From contig NZ_RDQN01000007.1 of NCBI RefSeq assembly GCF_003703395.1, forward strand, positions 1-64,000: a DNA stretch of 64,000 bases. Direction: 5' to 3'. Below are positions 46,316 through 55,585 of this stretch, piece by piece. Below the pieces are notes generated by a model, which saw only the letters and a list, made by a program, of their open reading frames with translations, searched no databases and was not told the DNA's origin. Position numbers and translations under genes: made by a program. The DNA is from Pseudoxanthomonas spadix. Lineage in GTDB: Bacteria; Pseudomonadota; Gammaproteobacteria; Xanthomonadales; Xanthomonadaceae. Every line of letters starts with the position of its first letter. Position 1 is the first letter of the stretch.

Positions 46316-48901
46316 TTACGCCTTGGCGAACACCAGCCGCCCGCCTGCCGCGTCGACCTGCACGGTGTCGCCGCTGACGAACGCGCCGGACAGGATCTTC
46401 TGCGCCAGCGGGTTTTCCAGCTGCGACTGGATCGCGCGCTTGAGGGGCCGTGCGCCGTAGACCGGGTCGAACCCGATGTCGCCCAGGACGCTCAGGGCCG
46501 CATCGGACACCTCCAGCCCGATCCCGCGATCGCGCAGGCGCGCTTCCAGCCCGCGCAGCTGGATCCTGGCGATCTGGCGGATCTGGACCTTGTCCAGCGG
46601 ATGGAACACCACGATGTCATCGAGCCGGTTGATGAACTCGGGCCGGAAGTGCGCCTGGACCACGCCCATGACCGCCGCCTTGATCTTGGTGTAGGACTCG
46701 GCGCTTTCATCGTGCGACATCTCCTGGATCAGCTGGCTGCCCAGGTTGGAGGTCATCACGATCACGGTGTTGCGGAAGTCCACGGTGCGGCCCTGGCCAT
46801 CGGTCAGGCGGCCATCGTCGAGCACCTGCAGCAGGATGTTGAACACATCGCCGTGCGCCTTTTCCACCTCGTCCAGCAGGATCAGCGAGTACGGGCGACG
46901 ACGCACCGCCTCGGTCAGGTAACCGCCTTCCTCATAACCCACGTAGCCCGGGGGCGCGCCGATCAGCCGGGCGACCGAATGCTTCTCCATGAACTCGCTC
47001 ATGTCGATGCGGATCATCGCCTCGCTGCTGTCGAACAGGAATTCGGCCAGCGCCTTGCACAGCTCGGTCTTGCCCACGCCGGTCGGGCCCAGGAACAGGA
47101 ACGAACCGCTGGGCCGGTTTGGATCGGACAGGCCGGCACGCGAGCGACGCACCGAATCGGACACGACCTTGATCGCCTCCTCCTGGCCGACCACGCGCTC
47201 GCGCAGCTGGTCTTCCATCTTGAGCAGCTTCTCGCGCTCGCCCTCGAGCATCTTGGACACCGGGATGCCGGTCCAGCGCGAAACCACCTCGGCGATCTCC
47301 TCGGCAGTGACCCGGTCCTGGACCAGCTTGAACTCCTGCTGCTCGGCCGCCTGGGCTTCGGCCAGCTGCTTCTCCAGCTGCGGCAGCACCCCGTACTGGA
47401 TCTCGCTCATGCGCGCATAGTCCTGGCGGCGCTGGGCGCCTTCCAGTTCCACCCTGGCCGCCTCGATCTGCTCCTTGATCCGGGTGGCGCCCTGCAGCGC
47501 GGCCTTTTCCGATTTCCAGACTTCGTTGAGGTCGGAGAACTCGCGTTCCAAGGTGTCGATGTCCGCTTCCAGGTCGGCCAGGCGCTTGGCCGATTCGGCG
47601 TCCTTCTCCTTCTTCAGCATCTCGCGCTGGGTCTTGAGCTGGATCAGGCGGCGCTCCATGCGGTCCAGTTCCTCCGGCTTGGAATCGATCTCCATGCGGA
47701 TACGGCTGGCGGCCTCGTCCATCAGGTCGATGGCCTTGTCCGGCAGCTGACGGTCGGCGATGTAGCGGTGGGACAGGGTGGCCGCCGCGACGATGGCCGG
47801 GTCGGTGATCTCCACACCGTGGTGCACGGCGTAGCGCTCCTTGAGGCCGCGCAGGATCGCGATGGTGTCTTCCACCGACGGCTCGCCGACAAACACCTTC
47901 TGGAAGCGGCGCTCGAGCGCGGCATCCTTCTCGATGTACTTGCGGTACTCGTCCAGCGTGGTCGCACCGACGCAGTGCAGCTCGCCACGGGCCAGCGCCG
48001 GCTTGAGCATATTGCCCGCATCCATCGAGCCCTCGGCCTTGCCGGCGCCGACCATGGTGTGCAGCTCGTCGATGAACAGGATGATCTGGCCCTCGCTCTT
48101 GGCCAGGTCATTGAGCACGCCCTTCAGACGCTCCTCGAATTCCCCGCGGAACTTGGCGCCGGCGATCAGCGCGCCCATGTCCAGCGACAGCACGCGCTTG
48201 TTCTTCAGGTTCTCCGGCACCTCGCCATTGACGATGCGCTGGGCCAGGCCTTCGACGATCGCGGTCTTGCCCACGCCCGGCTCGCCGATCAGCACCGGGT
48301 TGTTCTTGGTCCGGCGCTGCAGCACCTGGATGGTGCGGCGGATCTCCTCGTCGCGGCCGATCACCGGATCCAGCTTGCCGCTCTCGGCGCGTGCGGTCAG
48401 GTCGATGGTGTACTTCTCCAGCGCCTGGCGCTGGTCCTCGGCGTTTTCGGACTGCACGCTCTCGCCGCCGCGGATCTTGTCGATGGCCGCCTCGATCTTC
48501 TTCTTGTCGGCACCGGCCGCGCGCAGGGCCATGCCCACCGCACCGCCGTCATCCACTGCCGCCAGCACGAACCACTCGCTGGCGATGAAGGCATCGCCAT
48601 GTTGCTGGGCCAGCTTGTCGGTCTGGTTGAGCAGGCGGCCCAGGTCGTTGCCCACCGACAGGTTGCCGGCCTGGCCGGTGACCTTGGGCAGTGCCTCCAG
48701 CGACTCGCCCAGGCGCTCGCGCAGCACCGGCACGTTGACCCCGGCCTGCTGCAGCAGCGCGCGGGTGCTGCCGCCGGACTGATCCAGCAGCGCCACCATC
48801 AGGTGCACCGGTTCGATGAAGTTGTGGTCGCGGCCCACGGCCAGCGACTGGGCATCGGCCAGGGCTTGCTGGAAGCGCGAAGTGAGTTTGTCCATCCGCA
48901 T
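46316..48901 (-). CDS. clpB: ATP-dependent disaggregase ClpB
   Basis: ClpB is a hexameric Hsp100 chaperone that pulls proteins out of aggregates together with DnaK. The 861-residue protein has an N-domain, Walker [10 protein letters not shown] in the first and GPTGVGKTE in the second ATPase domain, and a middle coiled coil of about 120 residues ([20 protein letters not shown]). The start is ATG 48901 (MRMDK); ATG 48895 is possible. GAGGA lies upstream. No heat-shock sigma-32 site was checked in detail. Confidence 0.97.
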   Translation of the reverse strand: MRMDKLTSRFQQALADAQSLAVGRDHNFIEPVHLMVALLDQSGGSTRALLQQAGVNVPVLRERLGESLEALPKVTGQAGNLSVGNDLGRLLNQTDKLAQQHGDAFIASEWFVLAAVDDGGAVGMALRAAGADKKKIEAAIDKIRGGESVQSENAEDQRQALEKYTIDLTARAESGKLDPVIGRDEEIRRTIQVLQRRTKNNPVLIGEPGVGKTAIVEGLAQRIVNGEVPENLKNKRVLSLDMGALIAGAKFRGEFEERLKGVLNDLAKSEGQIILFIDELHTMVGAGKAEGSMDAGNMLKPALARGELHCVGATTLDEYRKYIEKDAALERRFQKVFVGEPSVEDTIAILRGLKERYAVHHGVEITDPAIVAAATLSHRYIADRQLPDKAIDLMDEAASRIRMEIDSKPEELDRMERRLIQLKTQREMLKKEKDAESAKRLADLEADIDTLEREFSDLNEVWKSEKAALQGATRIKEQIEAARVELEGAQRRQDYARMSEIQYGVLPQLEKQLAEAQAAEQQEFKLVQDRVTAEEIAEVVSRWTGIPVSKMLEGEREKLLKMEDQLRERVVGQEEAIKVVSDSVRRSRAGLSDPNRPSGSFLFLGPTGVGKTELCKALAEFLFDSSEAMIRIDMSEFMEKHSVARLIGAPPGYVGYEEGGYLTEAVRRRPYSLILLDEVEKAHGDVFNILLQVLDDGRLTDGQGRTVDFRNTVIVMTSNLGSQLIQEMSHDESAESYTKIKAAVMGVVQAHFRPEFINRLDDIVVFHPLDKVQIRQIARIQLRGLEARLRDRGIGLEVSDAALSVLGDIGFDPVYGARPLKRAIQSQLENPLAQKILSGAFVSGDTVQVDAAGGRLVFAKA

Positions 48902-49070
48902 TGGGAAATCCTCGAAGGGGGGGCCGGCAAGGCCGGCAATGTCACCGACATGGCGTTGGCAGGGCGGGTTTCAAGGCGGCTGCGCCAACCGATTGAACCC
49001 GCTGCAGGGTGCCGGCCTGACCGCTGGCGCGCCTTGATCCTGCGCAAGGGCGCGCCCCGCCTGCGGCATC

Positions 49071-49403
49071 ATGACCCTCATGCCCACCCCCACCTCCTGG
49101 TCGGTCTACCTGCTCCAGTGCCGCGACGGCAGCTATTACTGCGGCATCAGCAACGATGTGCAGGCCCGCTTCCAGGCCCACGTGCAGGGCCGCGGCGCGC
49201 GCTACACCCGCGCCCACCCACCCGTGCGCATCCTGGGCAGCCGGCCCTACCCCGACCGCGCCAGCGCCGCGCGGGCCGAATGGCAGGTCAAGCAGCTGCC
49301 CCGCGACCGCAAGCTGGCTTGGTTGCTGGGCGAGGACCGGGGTGGTCGCATTGACGTGATCCACGCGTCCCTGATCACGCCGTACGTGCCGACGCTGGCC
49401 TAG
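49071..49403 (+). CDS. GIY-YIG nuclease-domain protein
   Basis: This 110-residue protein is a stand-alone GIY-YIG domain of the YhbQ/UPF0213 type: [20 protein letters not shown] near residues 10-30, with the GIY-YIG pair diverged to VYL and YCG. Arg32 ([15 protein letters not shown]) and Glu near residue 70 (AEWQVKQL) are the expected catalytic residues. The role of such small proteins is unclear; some nick DNA. ATG 49071 or 49080 is possible. Confidence 0.85.
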   Translation: MTLMPTPTSWSVYLLQCRDGSYYCGISNDVQARFQAHVQGRGARYTRAHPPVRILGSRPYPDRASAARAEWQVKQLPRDRKLAWLLGEDRGGRIDVIHASLITPYVPTLA

Positions 49404-49434
49404 CCTGGGTGCCCCCCGACTGCGGAGCTGCACC

Positions 49435-50142
49435 ATGCACTACGACCTGTATTACTGGACCGGGCTGCAGGGCCGCGGCGAGTTCGTCCGCCTGGCGCTG
49501 GAAGATGCGGCCGCCGACTACACCGATGTGGCGCGCGTGGAAGGCGATGCGGCCATGAACGCCTTCCTGGAAGGCCAGCACGAGGGCGCGCGCCCGTTCG
49601 CACCTCCATTCCTCAAGGCCGGTCGCCTGGTGATCGCCCAGGTCGCCGGCATCCTGCATTACCTGGGCCCGCACCTGGGGCTGGTGCCGCAGGCCGAATC
49701 GCGCCGCCTGCAGGCGCTGCAGCTGCAGATGACCATCACCGACCTGGTCGCCGAGGTGCACGACACCCATCACCCGATCGCCAGCGCGCTGTACTACGAA
49801 GACCAGAAGACCGAAGCGCGGCGTCGCGCCGAGGACCTGCGCAGCAACCGCCTGCCCAAGTTCCTGGGCTATTTCGAGGACGTGCTGGAACAGGGCGGCG
49901 GCAGGCACGCGCTGGGCCAGCACTCCTACGTGGACCTGTCGCTGTTCCAGGTGATGAGCGGGCTGGAGTACATGTTCCCCAAGCGCATGGCCACCCTGGC
50001 GCCCACCCTGCCGCTGCTGCAGGCGCTCAGGGCGCGCATCGCGCAGCGACCGAACATCGCCGCCTATCTGGCCTCCGAGCGGCGGGTGGCGTTCAACACC
50101 CGCGGCCTCTTCCGCCACTATCCTGAGCTGGATGCGGCGTGA
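49435..50142 (+). CDS. Glutathione S-transferase family protein
   Basis: This 235-residue protein has an N-terminal thioredoxin-like domain (YDLYYWTGLQGRGEFVRLAL) and a C-terminal helical domain. The start resembles sigma/omega-type GSTs in which Tyr near residue 6 serves catalysis. The substrate is unknown. It is convergent with the permease gene, with a 10-base gap. ATG 49435 follows GGAG. Confidence 0.88.
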   Translation: MHYDLYYWTGLQGRGEFVRLALEDAAADYTDVARVEGDAAMNAFLEGQHEGARPFAPPFLKAGRLVIAQVAGILHYLGPHLGLVPQAESRRLQALQLQMTITDLVAEVHDTHHPIASALYYEDQKTEARRRAEDLRSNRLPKFLGYFEDVLEQGGGRHALGQHSYVDLSLFQVMSGLEYMFPKRMATLAPTLPLLQALRARIAQRPNIAAYLASERRVAFNTRGLFRHYPELDAA

Positions 50143-50152
50143 GGCAGCGCGC

Positions 50153-51748
50153 CTATCGAAGGCTCGCCGTGGACTGCAGCGACAACGCCGCCATCAACGC
50201 CGCCAGCGCGGCATAGGCGCCAGCGAACTGCCAGCACAGCGTGCGCCCCAGCCCTTCCAGCTGCCAGGGCAGGGTCAGCGCGCCGTTGGGGGCCACCGAA
50301 TGGATCACCCCGAACAGGGTCATTGCCGCAGCCACCGCCCAGAAGACCGCCGCCCGCCGCAGCGCGCCATCGACCATCGCCGCCACCGCGCTGATCCACA
50401 GCATCGCAGTGAGGATGAAGCCGTTGCCCAGCACCAGGATCACCGCCATTTCCGGCAGGCCCTGGCCATTGACCGTGGTGGTCATCGCGACGAACTGCTC
50501 GGGCCCGATCCAGCCATGGGCCTTGATCAGCAGCAGGTAGGCCACCGAGGGCAAAAAACCCAGCACCATCGCCCCGGCATGCCGGTGCGGGGTGGCCTGG
50601 AAGGCCTGGGTGGTGATGTCGATGGCCACGTACACGATGATCGGCGAGAGCACCGCCAGCGGCAGCCACTGCACCAGCATCGACACCACCCCCAGCATGC
50701 CGCCGATACCGATGAACAGGCCCGTCAGCAGCGTGTAACCGCTGCGCGCGCCCATGTGCTTGTAAGCCGGCTGGCCGATGTAGGGCGTGGTCTGGGCCAC
50801 CCCGCCGCAGACGCCGGCGATCAGGGTGGCGATGGCTTCCACCAGCAGGATGTCGCGGGTGCGGTAGTCGTCGCCGGCCGCACGCGCGCTTTCGGACACG
50901 TTGATCCCGCCGACCACCATCAGCAGGCCGAACGGCAGCAGCAGCGGCAGGTAGGCAAGCGCATCGGCCATGCCGGTGACGAAACCCAGCGACGGCAGCG
51001 GCAGCGCGATCTGCGGTGGCACCAGTTCGGGCAGCTTGAAGCCCGGCGCGCCCAGCCCGGCCAGGCCCAGCGCGTAATACAGCAGCGTGCCGACCACGAA
51101 GGCCACCAGCACCCCCGGCAGCTTGACCGGCAGCCGGCCCTTGGCGATCAGCACATACAGCAGCAGGCCCAGCGTCAGCAGGCCCACGACCGGCGACTTG
51201 AGCGTTTCCAGCAGCGGCAAGAAGCCCATCAGCACCAGCGCGATCCCGGCGATCGATCCCAGCAGCGCCGCACGCGGCAGCGCGCGGGTGACCGCTTCGC
51301 CAAAGAACGAGAGCACCAGCTTGAACAGTCCCATGATCATCAGTGCAGCCATGCCCAGCTGCCAGGTGGCCATCGCCGCCGCCTCGGGCGTCATCCCGCC
51401 GGCCTTGAAGCCGGCAAAGGCCGGGCCCAGCACCAGCAGCGCCATGCCGATGCTGGTCGGCGCGTCCAGCCCCAGCGGCATCGCGGTCACATCCTCGCGC
51501 CCGCTCCTGGCCGCCAGCCTGCGCGCCATCCAGGTGTAGGCCAGGTTGCCCACCAGCACCCCAAAGGCCGTGCCCGGGAACATCCGCCCGAACACCACCT
51601 CGGCCGGAAACCGGAAGATCCCCACCAGCGCCATCGCGATGAAGCCCAGGATCGACAGGTTGTCCACCACCAGACCGAAGAACCCATTGAGATCGCCGGC
51701 GACGAACCAGCGCGGGCGGAACGGAGAGGGCGAAGCGGCGTGGGACAT
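50153..51748 (-). CDS. NCS2-like permease (xanthine/uracil family relative)
   Basis: This 531-residue inner-membrane protein has about 12 to 14 hydrophobic segments and features of the nucleobase/ascorbate transporter fold: TAFGVLVGNLAYTWMARRL, EDVTAMPLGLDAPTSIGM, VVGGINVSESARAAGDDYRTRD, CGGVAQTTPYIGQPAYKHMG. The GGVxQTTPY and AGDDY pieces match the NCS2-related group, but the substrate is unclear. ATG 51748 (MSHAASPSP) is used; the long upstream frame has no membrane character. Confidence 0.75.
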   Translation of the reverse strand: MSHAASPSPFRPRWFVAGDLNGFFGLVVDNLSILGFIAMALVGIFRFPAEVVFGRMFPGTAFGVLVGNLAYTWMARRLAARSGREDVTAMPLGLDAPTSIGMALLVLGPAFAGFKAGGMTPEAAAMATWQLGMAALMIMGLFKLVLSFFGEAVTRALPRAALLGSIAGIALVLMGFLPLLETLKSPVVGLLTLGLLLYVLIAKGRLPVKLPGVLVAFVVGTLLYYALGLAGLGAPGFKLPELVPPQIALPLPSLGFVTGMADALAYLPLLLPFGLLMVVGGINVSESARAAGDDYRTRDILLVEAIATLIAGVCGGVAQTTPYIGQPAYKHMGARSGYTLLTGLFIGIGGMLGVVSMLVQWLPLAVLSPIIVYVAIDITTQAFQATPHRHAGAMVLGFLPSVAYLLLIKAHGWIGPEQFVAMTTTVNGQGLPEMAVILVLGNGFILTAMLWISAVAAMVDGALRRAAVFWAVAAAMTLFGVIHSVAPNGALTLPWQLEGLGRTLCWQFAGAYAALAALMAALSLQSTASLR

Positions 51749-51860
51749 GTCGACGTTCGCAAAAGCAGGGGAGGGCGATGCTAAGGGGTCGGCTTCGCGG
51801 CGAACAGCGCCGCCACGGCCGATCGCCACACTCGAGCGCCACGAACACCGGCGCACGCGC

Positions 51861-52334
51861 TCAGAACGAGACCTCGACCGGCTGGCGCGACCACAGCACC
51901 GACTGGTGGCCGGTGGCCTGCTTCCAGGCCAGGCGGATGGCCTCGATGTCGGCGCGGCGCGCGGGCGTGTCAGGGTGCAGCACCACCAGCACCTTGGTCT
52001 CGAGCCGGCTGGGCTCGGCCGCGCGGAACAACCACTGGCCCTCGGCATCGAACACGGTCAGGCCATCCGGGAAACGCGGGGTCACTTCCTTGTCCAAGAA
52101 GGCGCGCCACCGGGCCTCGCTGATCGGTGCACCCTGAGGCCGATCAACCGCGCCGCTCTCCTGGCCCACACCGAAGTACAGCTCGCTACGGATCCAGCCG
52201 GTGGCAGCCGCCGGGCGCAAGGCATCGCCCTGCAGTGAGGCGGTCGTGCCGACCTGCGGCGCAGCAGTGCCCTGCGTGGTGACGCAGGCGCCCAGGGTCA
52301 GCAGGGAAAGCAGCAGCGCGGCACGCAGCAACAT
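51861..52334 (-). CDS. DUF3574 lipoprotein
   Basis: This 157-residue protein begins with a lipoprotein signal (MLLRAALLLSLLTLGACVTT), the lipid-attached residue being Cys17. The mature part has the DUF3574 signature (RSELYFGVG, PISEARWRAFLDKEVTPRFPDGLTVFDAEGQW). The family has no known activity. ATG 52334 is used because it gives the lipoprotein signal; GGAG lies upstream. Confidence 0.85.
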   Translation of the reverse strand: MLLRAALLLSLLTLGACVTTQGTAAPQVGTTASLQGDALRPAAATGWIRSELYFGVGQESGAVDRPQGAPISEARWRAFLDKEVTPRFPDGLTVFDAEGQWLFRAAEPSRLETKVLVVLHPDTPARRADIEAIRLAWKQATGHQSVLWSRQPVEVSF

Positions 52335-52655
52335 CGGCACAAACTCCGGGAAACAGCTGAAGAAGAGGCGCACGGTGACGCACCTGGCGGCGCGCTGTCA
52401 TGGCGGGACAACATCCGCCAACCTGCGCAGATGCCCCGATTGTCCGATCTGAATCGCGCTGGGGGAAGTCTGGAAAAGCGGAGCGCCCAGGCCCGTGCAG
52501 TCCAGCACCCGACACGTCGCTGCGAGGTCGGGGCGTGCAGGTGGTGGCGCCGGCAGCGCGTTGAACGGCGCCTCGCTCAGCACGCTGGCACAGCGGCGGC
52601 AGAGTGGAAGCAGCAGCGGTGTGACTGGCCTTCATGGCCAAGGGGCACGCCGCGC
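52335..52655. other. Gap, no gene seen
   Basis: About 320 bases between the DUF3574 lipoprotein start and the end of pgeF carry only short overlapping frames without family match. The promoter of the DUF3574 gene should be here. Confidence 0.5.
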
Positions 52656-53423
52656 TCAGGGGGCGCGCCAGACCAGCGTGGCCAGCCGCCCGCTGCGGCC
52701 GTCACGTCGATGCGAGAAGAAGCGGCCGGGTGCGGAGATGGTGCACAGGCCGCCGCCATGGACATCGGTCACGCCCACGGCCGCCAGCCGGCGCCGCGCC
52801 AGCGCGTACAGGTCAACCCGCCAGTGGCCAGGCCGGGTGGCAATGAAGGCGGCTGCAGCCTCCGGATCGGAGGCGGTGAGCGCATCGAACACCTCCCGGC
52901 CGATCTCGTAGGCCTGCGGTCCGGCCGCCGGCCCCAGCCAGGCGCGGATGCGCGCAGGCGCCGTGGCCATAGTCGCAACCGTGGCTTCCAGCACGCCACC
53001 GGCCAGTCCGCGCCAGCCGGCATGCGCGGCCGCCACCTCGCTGCCATCTGCCGCGGCCAGCACCACCGGCAGACAGTCGGCGGTGAGGATCGCCACGACC
53101 ACTTCAGGCCTGGCGGTGACCGCCGCGTCGGCCTCGGGTTCCTCGGAAGCCGCGCGCGGCACCGCCAGCGGCACATCCAAGCGCGCCACGCCGGTGCCAT
53201 GCACCTGGCGCAGCCAGTGCGGCAGCGACGGCAGCTCGACCAGCATCGCCAGTTCGGCACGGTTGGCTTCCACCTGGGCCGGCCTATCGCCGTCGCTCGC
53301 GCTGCGGTTGCCCAGGTTGAAGGTGTCGAACGGTGGCGCCGAGCCGCCGGCCCCGAAGCGCAGCGTGCTCAAGGCCCGCACGCCGGGCGGCGCCGGCCAG
53401 TCGGCGGGCAGCAGCGCGCTCAT
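52656..53423 (-). CDS. pgeF: Peptidoglycan editing factor PgeF / laccase-domain protein
   Basis: PgeF (YfiH, multi-copper polyphenol oxidase-domain) hydrolyses misincorporated L-Ser at peptidoglycan precursors. The 255-residue product has the conserved Cys in ILTADCLPVVLA, His in AHAGWRGLAGG and RLDVPLA...QVHGTGV near the N-terminus. ATG 53423 lies 10 bases from the end of rluD, so the two are an operon, the arrangement usual in many gamma-proteobacteria. Confidence 0.9.
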   Translation of the reverse strand: MSALLPADWPAPPGVRALSTLRFGAGGSAPPFDTFNLGNRSASDGDRPAQVEANRAELAMLVELPSLPHWLRQVHGTGVARLDVPLAVPRAASEEPEADAAVTARPEVVVAILTADCLPVVLAAADGSEVAAAHAGWRGLAGGVLEATVATMATAPARIRAWLGPAAGPQAYEIGREVFDALTASDPEAAAAFIATRPGHWRVDLYALARRRLAAVGVTDVHGGGLCTISAPGRFFSHRRDGRSGRLATLVWRAP

Positions 53424-53433
53424 GCCGGCAGGC

Positions 53434-54438
53434 TCATTTGGCCTTGTGCGCGGCCACGTCGGCGCGCAGGGCCGCCATCAGCGCCAGCATGTCGGCCGGA
53501 ACCGGCGCGCTGGTACGCACCGGCTCGCCGGTGGTGGGGTGGGTGAATTCCAGCGTCTCGGCGTGCAGCGCCTGGCGGCGGAAGCCGCGCAGCCGGGCGG
53601 TGAGTTCCTCGTCGGCGCCGCGCGGCAGGCGCAGCGGGCCGCCGTACAGCGGATCACCCACGATCGGGAAGCGCAGGTGCGCCATGTGCACGCGGATCTG
53701 GTGGGTGCGGCCGGTTTCCAGGCGGCACTCGACCGCGGTGTGGCCGCGGAAGCGTTCGCGTAGGCGCACGTGGGTCACGGCATCACGGCCATCCTCGCGC
53801 ACGGCCATCTTCAGGCGGTCGCGCGGGTGGCGGTCGATCGGCGCATCGACGGTGGCGCCGGAGACCATCGCCCCCACCACCACGGCCAGGTACTGGCGAT
53901 GCACCTGGCGCGCGGACAGCTGGGCCACCAGCGAGGCGTGCGCCGGCAACGTCCTGGCCACCACCATCACCCCGGAGGTGTCCTTGTCCAGGCGGTGGAC
54001 GATGCCCGCGCGCGGCAGCGCCGACAGCGACCGGTCATGGAACAGCAGCGCGTTGACCAGGGTCCCGGTCGGATTGCCGGCGCCGGGGTGCACCACCAGC
54101 CCGGCCGGCTTGTCCAGGACGATGACCTCGCTGTCCTCATACAGGACCTGCAGCGCAATGTCCTCGGGCTGGGCGTGGGTCTGGGTGTCCAGCACCACCT
54201 GCAGGCTGGCGACCTGCCCGGGGGTCACCGGATCGCGCGTGCGCGCCTGCTCGCCGTCCAGCAGCGCATCGCCGGACTTGATCCATTCGGCCAGGCGCGA
54301 GCGGGAAAACTCCGGGAACAGCTCGGCCAGGACCGCGTCGAACCGGCGCCCGGCGGCATGCGCAGGCACCACCGCGGTGCGCGGACCTTCGTCACTGGCC
54401 GAGTCCGGCAGGGTGTCGTGGTCGGGGGAAGCGGTCAT
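53434..54438 (-). CDS. rluD: 23S rRNA pseudouridine synthase RluD
   Basis: RluD makes pseudouridines 1911, 1915 and 1917 in 23S rRNA helix 69. The 334-residue protein has an N-terminal S4-like domain ([16 protein letters not shown]) and the RluA catalytic motif HRLDKDTSG with the essential Asp. ATG 54438 is divergent from bamD, a linkage conserved across many gamma-proteobacteria. Confidence 0.95.
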   Translation of the reverse strand: MTASPDHDTLPDSASDEGPRTAVVPAHAAGRRFDAVLAELFPEFSRSRLAEWIKSGDALLDGEQARTRDPVTPGQVASLQVVLDTQTHAQPEDIALQVLYEDSEVIVLDKPAGLVVHPGAGNPTGTLVNALLFHDRSLSALPRAGIVHRLDKDTSGVMVVARTLPAHASLVAQLSARQVHRQYLAVVVGAMVSGATVDAPIDRHPRDRLKMAVREDGRDAVTHVRLRERFRGHTAVECRLETGRTHQIRVHMAHLRFPIVGDPLYGGPLRLPRGADEELTARLRGFRRQALHAETLEFTHPTTGEPVRTSAPVPADMLALMAALRADVAAHKAK

Positions 54439-54545
54439 TTCGTCACAGGGCCGTCGGGTTCGATTGACCGGACATTCATGGCCCGGCAGCGGCCTAGGCT
54501 ATCATCGCCGCCTCGTTTCCCCGACGCGGCCCAGGCCGCCAGCCC

Positions 54546-55424
54546 ATGTCCCAGCGCCTCGCAGCCCAGTTCACCCGCCCCGCCGTCCGCGTCCTGCTCC
54601 TGCTCCTGGTGGTGGCCCTCACCGCCACCGGCTGTGGCCGCAACAACAAGGACAAGGTCGCCGAGTCCCGCCCGGTGGAGGCCATCTACGCCGAAGCCCA
54701 CGCCGACATGACCCACGGCAACTGGAGCGGCGCGGAGAAGCAGTTCCAGGCGCTGATCGCCCAGTACCCATACGGCCCGTACACCGAGCAGGCGCAGATG
54801 GAAATCGCCTACGCCCAGTACAAGTCCGGCAAGATGGACGAGGCGGTGTCCAGCATCGACCGCTTCCTGCGCACCTATCCCACCCAGCGCAACGTGCCCT
54901 ACATGTACTACCTGCGCGGCCTGGCCAACGCCAGTCGCGACACGGTGTTCCTGCAGAAGGTCTGGCGCCTGGATTCCAGCCGCCGCGACCTGTCCACCCC
55001 GCTGCAGGGTTACAGCGACTTCAACACCGTCTCCGAGCGCTACCCCAACAGCCGCTACGCCGAGGATGCACGCCGGCGCATGATCGAGTTGCGCAACACC
55101 TTCGCCCGCCACGAGATGGACACGGCCCTGTATTACCTGAACCGCGGTGCCTACATCGCGGCGGCGACCCGGGCCAAGTACATCCTGGAAACCTACCCGC
55201 AGAGCAAGTACCAATACGACGCGGTCGCCGTCCTGGCCGAGGCCTACACCAGGCTGGACAACAAGACCCTGGCCGACGATGCCCGCCGCGTGCTGCAGAT
55301 GAACGACCCGCAGCACCCGTGGCTGAGTGGCAACTGGCCCGACTATCCGATGACCATCCGCAAGCTCAACCCGTTCGCCGGCGAGAAGTCCGCGCTGGAC
55401 AACGAGGACGCGCGCAGGCAGTGA
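54546..55424 (+). CDS. bamD: Outer-membrane assembly lipoprotein BamD
   Basis: BamD is the essential lipoprotein partner of BamA in outer-membrane protein insertion. The 292-residue protein has a lipoprotein signal with Cys30 in ALTATGC, then TPR-like helices (HADMTHGNWSGAEKQFQALI, YGPYTEQAQMEIAYAQYKSG, RYPNSRYAEDARRRMIEL). Usually about 245 residues, so this one is a little longer at the C-terminus. ATG 54546; terminator follows. Confidence 0.95.
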   Translation: MSQRLAAQFTRPAVRVLLLLLVVALTATGCGRNNKDKVAESRPVEAIYAEAHADMTHGNWSGAEKQFQALIAQYPYGPYTEQAQMEIAYAQYKSGKMDEAVSSIDRFLRTYPTQRNVPYMYYLRGLANASRDTVFLQKVWRLDSSRRDLSTPLQGYSDFNTVSERYPNSRYAEDARRRMIELRNTFARHEMDTALYYLNRGAYIAAATRAKYILETYPQSKYQYDAVAVLAEAYTRLDNKTLADDARRVLQMNDPQHPWLSGNWPDYPMTIRKLNPFAGEKSALDNEDARRQ

Positions 55425-55453
55425 TCCGGGCCGCGCCAGCGCACGCACGGAAC

Positions 55454-55474
55454 AGGGGCCGCAAGGCCCCTTTT
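55454..55474 (+). terminator. Rho-independent terminator of bamD
   Basis: GGGGCC (55455-55460), loop GCAA, GGCCCC (55465-55470), then TTTT. It is short but well formed, 30 bases after the stop. Confidence 0.85.
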
Positions 55475-55485
55475 CCGTCGCAACG

Positions 55486-55567
55486 CCCCCTGTGGGAGCC
55501 GCTTCAGCGGCGATGAGGCATTCCCGCAAGTGAGATCCCATCGCCGCTGAAGCGGCTCCCACGGGGG
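55486..55567. repeat. REPIN-like inverted pair, GTGGGAGCCGCTTCAGCGGC
   Basis: GTGGGAGCC followed by the small hairpin GCCGCTTCAGCGGC and CGATG (55492-55515) is repeated in inverted orientation at 55539-55562. Together they form a long hairpin beyond bamD and next to the end of nadE. The type is common in Pseudomonas and Xanthomonadaceae genomes. Confidence 0.88.
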
Positions 55568-55585
55568 CTTTGTCAGCCCAGGCTC

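Noticed and set aside
46601-49354. 917-codon open frame on the plus strand
   Set aside because: Antisense of clpB that runs into the GIY-YIG gene; no start site or domain.
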